From Fasciolopsis buskii (taxonomy: Eukaryota; Platyhelminthes; Trematoda; Plagiorchiida; Fasciolidae): DNA of 64,000 bases. The stretch is taken from the NCBI GenBank assembly GCA_008360955.1, contig LUCM01010403.1:62736-126735 (forward strand), written 5' to 3'. Of the stretch, positions 58,060 to 64,000 are shown in pieces. The notes under the pieces were generated by a model. It made no database searches. It was not told where the DNA came from and saw only the letters and a program-made list of their open reading frames with translations. Made by a program: the position numbers and the translations under genes. Each line of letters begins with the position of its first letter. Position 1 is the stretch's first letter.

Positions 58060-59302
58060 GTTAGACATTTGTTTGGAAGTATGGCGAAAAGCTGGAGGCC
58101 ATTTTTGAATGATTATGCGATGGAACGATGAACAGTTGGAAACGGGCATTGCCAAAGGTTATTGATAGCATAATACTGCACGGACGATTGCGTTCGTAGA
58201 GGTAATTCGTTGTGGCTATCTCAAATGAAACCGAAGTTTCGTTCAAGAACATACTCGTTCAAGGGAGATAGATTCTCGAAGTAGGGGGGCCATGTTTTGA
58301 AACCATATTCGCAAGTGGCAATATAACCATTGGAAGTACCAAGGCTGGTAAGGGGCCCTTCTCAGGCTAAAGTATGTTAGTGAATGGTAAAGAGTAGTAA
58401 TGGGTGACAGAGTATCCAGAAGAAGGATGGTGAGGCATGTTATTGAGCGAGGTGTCAATGGCCTTGGAGCAGAAGTTTCGTGGATAGGGTGGATTAATGG
58501 CAGTTCGGATTAACGGGGACGGTTGAAGACTCATAAGGGACACAGGGTTTGTGGACTTTGGTTTTATAAGCGTGTTGCAGGAAGCAGGAAGGGAGCAACT
58601 ACATTTATTGGAGTTTGAATATAGTAAGGCGAGCTTCCGTTTAGTGTCCAGGTGGACAGTGAACATGTGGGGTTGATTGGTAAGTCGCCTACAATCATGG
58701 GCGGGATACGATGGGGGTCATTTGGGAAGACCTGTTCTGTATCTCGGGTAGGGTTTGCTAACAAAGCAGCAGACAGAAAGACGAGAGTTGCCGGTTGGCT
58801 GGCAGTGTTATACATCAAGAGGTTGGTGGTGCTCCCCCGTGAAGTTGGTGTTATTAGGTGGGGCACAAGGTTGGGAGTCTCATTCAACGGTTTGGAATTG
58901 GTGGGTTTGCCAGGGTCATGCACGTAAGGGTGCTCGCTGTCACCATTCTCGTCATCGTCTCCATTAATTTCAGAGATGGAGGCAATTTGATTAGACATGA
59001 GGTGAATTCGTTTGTTGGGTGTTCGCGAGGGAGACAGAGCTGGACGCATCTAAGTAGGCTGATTTTATATGCTGGTGATACACTAAACTCCAGCGAGGGC
59101 GGCCTGTCCAGGGAACTCTGAGGTAAAGTGTAAGGGGTGTCTTTGGACTTTGGTTCTGAGGTTGTAGCCGATAAAGTCCTTGATATTCGAGTTGCCTCTC
59201 GTTGGATGGGTGTTCGTTTGGCAAAGACTTCAATGTTATTGAAAGGCGTAACTCGGGCAGTTCACGACAATCTGCTAATAAACTGCTCAGCTGCCAGCCC
59301 AT
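58060..59302 (-). pseudogene. N-terminal leader of LINE copy A (Pro/Ser-rich, no catalytic domain)
   Basis: A 161-residue minus frame (58564-59049) with NGDDDENGDSEHPYVHDPGK and an Asn/Pro/Thr-rich tail, plus overlapping frames at 58367-58666 and 58991-59302. It lies directly upstream of the endonuclease of copy A in the right order and strand, and copy C has a similar Pro-rich leader at 48.1-49.2 kb. Likely the N-terminal, non-catalytic part of the LINE protein or its ORF1. Confidence 0.5.
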
Positions 59303-61599
59303 CAGGAAGTTGAAAAGCTACGTTCAGTTGTACCGTTGCAACGTTTTCCCCTGCCTGATACAAGAACATTGATGGAAGGACATTTTGCTTGCATCTAGTA
59401 CTCGAAGTTTAACCGTTTTGTGCAGTATGCAGTCTTGAGCGTTGAACCCTGGTGCATTTTTATCGATAGGGGTGCATGTTTTAAAGCTTTATGGAAATGG
59501 AATCTAAATAATGGCAAGTTATGTCGAAATTTTGAGGACTGGGTTTATTATAGTTTGTAAAATGTTGAGAAGTAGAGATAATCGTGACACGATGCTTTCC
59601 AGTTACTGAACTTCATTTTGGAGGGTAATCTTTCTTTCAAGGCCAGCGGACCTCACGTTGGCTGTTTCGCTCCCATCAGTGACAGCAGCAGTGTTGGAGA
59701 CGGCCCCTTGGAGGACCTTGACGATCGAAGTACCACTTGTTGCAACCGTAACTGAGTTTTGCTTGTGCGGATCTTTGAATATGTAGCGGGAGATTTTTCA
59801 ATTTTATATGTCGATTTATTTCCCTTACGGCAGCAATGCAGGCGGTGTACAAAGACAGAATAAAAGTGAAAAAGGCGAGGAAAAAAGCTCGAAGGGCAAC
59901 ATTCAGCTTAAGCTATTATCTAAACTATAAGATGCATAAGAAGCAAATTTATTTTGTGAATTCTGCTTAGCAGTGCGAAGTTTCTACTGAGCAGATTCTG
60001 CTGACACAGAATGGTCAGAATGGTAAACTAGCAGGTGAACAAAGTTCTACTACCGGTGAGGACCAGAAAGGCTAACTATTGTGGGGAATATACGATATTG
60101 ATGAAAAAACAACAGAACCTTTTTCACGCCTGGACAGTTGGATTTTATGAGACTCCTGTAAATATGCAGATGGAGAAATTAGTAGACAGACTAATAGGCT
60201 TTTCTAATCTTAGAAACAGGCGAACGGACAGACATTTTGCTATAAATTAAAAATCGGTTCAATTTGGGTCAAGCAAAAGGTGCGAATGTGTCGCTGCAAT
60301 CTTGGAGAAAAAACAGCGAATGGGTTAATTAACGAGTATTTCAATAGTTATTGTTCGGAAAAATGAAGCTGATTTTTCTGTCTAAAAACTGTTCTAATTC
60401 TGACAATGAGGGAAGAACAATATTAGTTAGCTAAAAATATCCACAATGGCAACTGACGACGAGGAACGGCTTACCGCAGTGGTAGAGGAGCTTGGAGGTT
60501 CCCTGACGTCGATCACTGGGAGTAGACAAAAACGTTTTCCCCTGTGACTGAACATTCTTCCGTAAGTTCGTTATCATCCGCTCAAAGTCGACAGTTTTTC
60601 TCGTGCGCCGTCTGGTTTACGAGTGTCAAAGAACATAGTGTGCTTCCATCCGGGCGTAACATGCTATAACCGTTTGTTGCGGGTGGCCGATGGTCCGTTT
60701 TCTTGGAAGAAGCAGTGAACGACTGGCGACGGATTTACGGACAGCTTTATTTGGGAGCATCTTGGACCGGGTCACAGGAGGTGCCGGTCGCAAGGCAGAG
60801 GCCTGACACACCAACAGGATTTGCTTTCCTTGTGGTTTGCTTCTATGAGTAGTAAGCACACCAAGTATGCTCAATACTATGATAGATTTGTTTTGTATTC
60901 CAGATGTTTTTAATCGGCGGGAATTTTTCTCTGGTTGTTTCCGGAAAACTTACAACTTATATTTTGGTAGCGGCGAGTGTGATAAGGCTAAATAGAATAC
61001 GGTGATATACTGCCATTGTTTACTGTCATATGAGAAATTCTGGGGAAAAGTGATGGGTAATAATCGCAGATAAGGTATAAAATAAGAGCCGCAAATGTAA
61101 GTTTCCCGGCCGATTATACCGCCCTAACTTGGTGCTCCATAAAACACGACGGGTTTTAGCAATAGAAGCACGATACTGGAGCAAGAACGAAAAGGTTCAA
61201 ATTTCACGAAGCGACTGAGCAGCAAAATGGTAACCAGAAGAAGTGGAAAGGTGTGTAATAGAGAATTAAGCAGATAGTTCGCCAAAAACGTCTACTCTTA
61301 AAAGCAAATAAGCAAAACAAGTAAATTAACTTTTTCTAGTCATAGAATGTTTAAAACAAATCCAGCACAAAGGTGAAAATTTGGCAATCTTAGCCTAAAC
61401 AAAAGACTGGCAAAATGGCCAGGCCTGGAAAAAATCAAAAATGGACATTCAAAAAATCTAAGCAAAATGTTTTGTCCAAGAAAAGATTCTGCTATTTCCA
61501 AAGATGACAGATTGACAGCCTTTTTGAATAAAAATTCAGGAAGTCAATTCATTGGAAATGCAGTGCACCTCAGGTGAAACAAACTGGGAAGAAGGCCGC
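59303..61599. other. No recognisable gene
   Basis: Mostly short frames. A 33-codon plus frame at 60447 starts MATDDEERLTAVVEELGGSL and ends at a stop; it looks protein-like but is isolated. A minus frame at 60626-60874 shows no motif. Confidence 0.4.
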
Positions 61600-61977
61600 T
61601 TACAGTATAAAACTGACCACTCTCAGGAGTATATCGGCAATTCTAAGTGGCATCGTGAGCCCGACTGGAGGGAGGCTAGCGATAACAGGCGCGCGGTCAG
61701 CGAAGCTAGGAATATAGGTCCCGAAAAGCCAATAGATTTTTTGCACCCGCTTTTCACCATTTTGGAGAAGTGGGGAGTAAACTGTTGATAGTGAGTGCCC
61801 AGCCTGATGAACGTGGTGGTTAGTTTGGGAGTTGGCCTTGAAGGCAGGGTAACTGAAAGAAGGAGATAACGCTGGTATAGGACTGTTTGCGATTGCAGAA
61901 ATTAGTCGGCAGCTTTGCAACTTTACCAGTCTAACACAAATTTTATAGTAGTATACATTGGTTTCAGCTCCATGCAC
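61600..61977 (-). pseudogene. LINE-associated segment, copy 2
   Basis: 125-residue minus frame with HSLSTVYSPLLQNGEKRVQK, related to 41613-41930. See that entry. Confidence 0.6.
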
Positions 61978-61979
61978 TG

Positions 61980-64000
61980 ATGTGGGTGACGACGGTGTGG
62001 GTGTTTTGACAAGGCAGCTTAGAGCAGAGGAGGAGATAGGAATGTATTCGGATCTGAAGTGGCACTGAAATCGAGCACAGCAGAAGGCGCGTTTGTATGT
62101 GGGTTGTGGTTCGGATCAGATCCAACCAGTATAGTGTAACTGTGATGCGATGTACTAATCGGTTGGGGTTTATTTTGAGCCACAGGCCACGCCATTACAC
62201 TCTGAGACCGAAGTCACGGTGAGCACAAACGAACAAAAGAATACTTAAGACAGATTGCTGGGGCTGCCGTGGGGTTGCCTGGGCTGTTCGGTAATTGGAA
62301 GAAACCACCAATTCCCGCGGTGGAAGCAGTCAGCTGTATAGTTGGGTGGGGTTGTTTGGCCCGCGGTCGCTGTAATGGGGAAACTTGTAATTCCGCGATA
62401 TCCGGCTGGCAGGTTTGCGGCGGGAGTGGCATTTGTACATGCTTAGAATTTGTTTACGTGAACCATGGATGAAGTAGAATTTCAGGGCCGCAGCTTAAGG
62501 ATACCCTTGCGTAATCGGACTTACGCGAGGCTTCCTTCGGAAAAGCAATTTGATTCTTTTAAAATTAGTGTTCCCTTTATTAGTTTAGAAGCTTCTATTA
62601 AGTGGCTTCGCCGTCGAGGTATCGGCAGATTTGAAAATTGGCAGGCAGCGATAGCACTGAGGTCTCCAGTCCAGCCTGAAACTGGTAAGAGTAGAACATA
62701 AGGTTCTAATGTGTCGGTGGCTCCCAAATGATACTGATGTAAAGTCGCCGGTTGACGCAAGATGAGAGGTATTACCCTGCTATTAACATTGAGCTTTTTA
62801 CAGAAGTAACCAGGATTAATGCATTTTTCTCAAAAATCGGCGCACGTGGTTGTAAGAATAACTACAGTCTACCTTGAGGTGGACCATATGCTGAAGCAAT
62901 TTTGCGGTATGCCTAACATGCACAATGCAGAGTGCATAATGATTTATGCACTAAGAGAATGTAATGACCCCGGTTCAAGTATTTTACACGAATGAAATGG
63001 CAGTATGGACTCACTAAAGGTGAATAGCAACGACTGCAAACTTAGTTTGGAGACCCACAACCCATAAAATGCAATAAAGGAGGTTGAAGCATCGGTAAGC
63101 GGCCCAAAAGTGCTTTAAAAGCGGAGGCTTTTAAAAATGCACATAAGACAAAATTCTATTTCATCTCGGTTTTTCAAATTCTTCTTTTCATGTTGCCTCA
63201 AACAACCGTGCTGCAACTTAGCTAAGAAGAAACAACACATAACCAGTTATGACTGTGCAGCAGTTTCGCAGCGCGGGGATACATGTAGCTTACCAAACAT
63301 GGATTTTGTTTTCCCACGGTAAGTTCCTGGGAAAATCATTCTAATCAGTAATTCTGTCATCATCAGAATGAAACCACTCCTTAGGGATCACTAGATTCCA
63401 AGAAAAATGGTTATACTTGGGCTTTTCGGCAGCTGTTTTGAACCCTGTGGCACATCCGCAACCTAGGGGCAAACATGCCGTTGACCCTAAAGTAGCCTCA
63501 GCACAGCATCAAGGTATTACTTGCATCATCCTACTTTCTTTGATTACAGGTTTTGGGCTGCATCCAATTTGTACGTTTGCGTGTTCCTTCGTGGTCCCAT
63601 GGGGCTTGCTGCCTGAAGAATGTGCTCAGAGAATTTCTTCGCTGGCTTACACGAATTAGCAAGCAACTCTACGAATGTTAACTCTATGTATCTTGGTTCT
63701 AGCGCTCTGGTGTCTGCACTGTTAGAAGTTAAAATCACTATCCCCGATGTGTCGCCTCGCAATCTGGATTTCTGCCGCGCTTTGAGTGGTTATTTACTGG
63801 AACAGTGAAGTAATTTAACTTATCCACAGGTTTCACAAAAGCCAAGAATTTGCGCTTATTACCCCGATGTTCTTTACTGGACGAAATGGACTGCTTCGTC
63901 ACTGAGGCACGTTTTCTTGTTTTGGCCAGGTTCCTGCTTATACTGATTAGCGGCGCTGTTTGTATCGTGCATTGCTACTTTTTCTTATCTCAGTTTCAAC
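61980..64000. other. No recognisable gene
   Basis: Frames of 60-80 residues at 62214-62472, 62465-62701 and 63417-63808 have no recognisable motif. They could be exons of an unknown gene or repeat debris; splice signals alone do not decide. Confidence 0.35.

Noticed and set aside
60447..60548. 33-codon frame MATDDEERLTAVVEELGGSL...
   Set aside because: Too short, isolated and without homology; kept only as a remark in the region entry.
1..64000. A bacterial, phage or viral gene cluster or novel defence system
   Set aside because: Gene density, introns, retroelement types and lack of operons all point to a eukaryotic genome; no such system was seen.

Overview
The window reads as a piece of a draft flatworm (platyhelminth) genome, most likely a parasitic trematode or tapeworm. 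This is inferred from spliced genes with very short introns, from RTE-, CR1-like and Penelope-type retroelement remains of a kind common in these worms, and from the lack of any dense bacterial or phage gene order. No species is claimed. Most of the sequence is dead transposon. Only one host gene could be recognised.

That gene is a minus-strand orthologue of HFM1/MER3, the meiotic crossover DNA helicase. Eleven exons between 18191 and 10044 join with consistent splice phase into 460 codons. They carry the Walker A, DEIH, SAT, motif V and QxxGRxGR signatures of a Ski2-like helicase. Several introns are tiny (30, 36, 43, 45 and 47 nt), while two have grown to 2.4 and 3.9 kb, the larger one holding a LINE. 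A further exon from the Sec63-side of the same protein lies near 2.4 kb on the opposite strand, so the 3' half of the gene is inverted or misassembled here.

Layout. 0-4.5 kb: two CAT/ATG (poly-Asp) arrays, an RTE reverse transcriptase scrap, a duplicated 494-bp block, a 19-bp Tn5/Nextera mosaic end left by sequencing, and the stray HFM1 exon. 4.5-8.7 kb: a plus-strand LINE carrying a 263-bp hairpin element with a 13-bp target site duplication, all of it tripled by an inverted/direct repeat around a single N. 8.5-18.2 kb: HFM1, with a second copy of the same LINE in an intron. 18.2-25.5 kb: a Penelope-like element and unrecognised sequence. 25.5-34.4 kb: two large exact duplications across N positions, probably assembly artefacts. 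34-38 kb: dispersed repeats, a strong palindrome and a tRNA-derived remnant. 38-62 kb: a LINE graveyard, almost entirely minus strand (five decayed pieces), with an 87-bp-arm fold-back at 55.0 kb. 62-64 kb: nothing recognisable.

No CRISPR array, operon, phage or plausible new defence or biosynthetic system was seen. The most useful observations concern the HFM1 gene model and its strand switch, the micro-introns, the hairpin mobile element with a ribozyme-like core, and at least four assembly defects that should be fixed before anyone interprets repeats in this scaffold.
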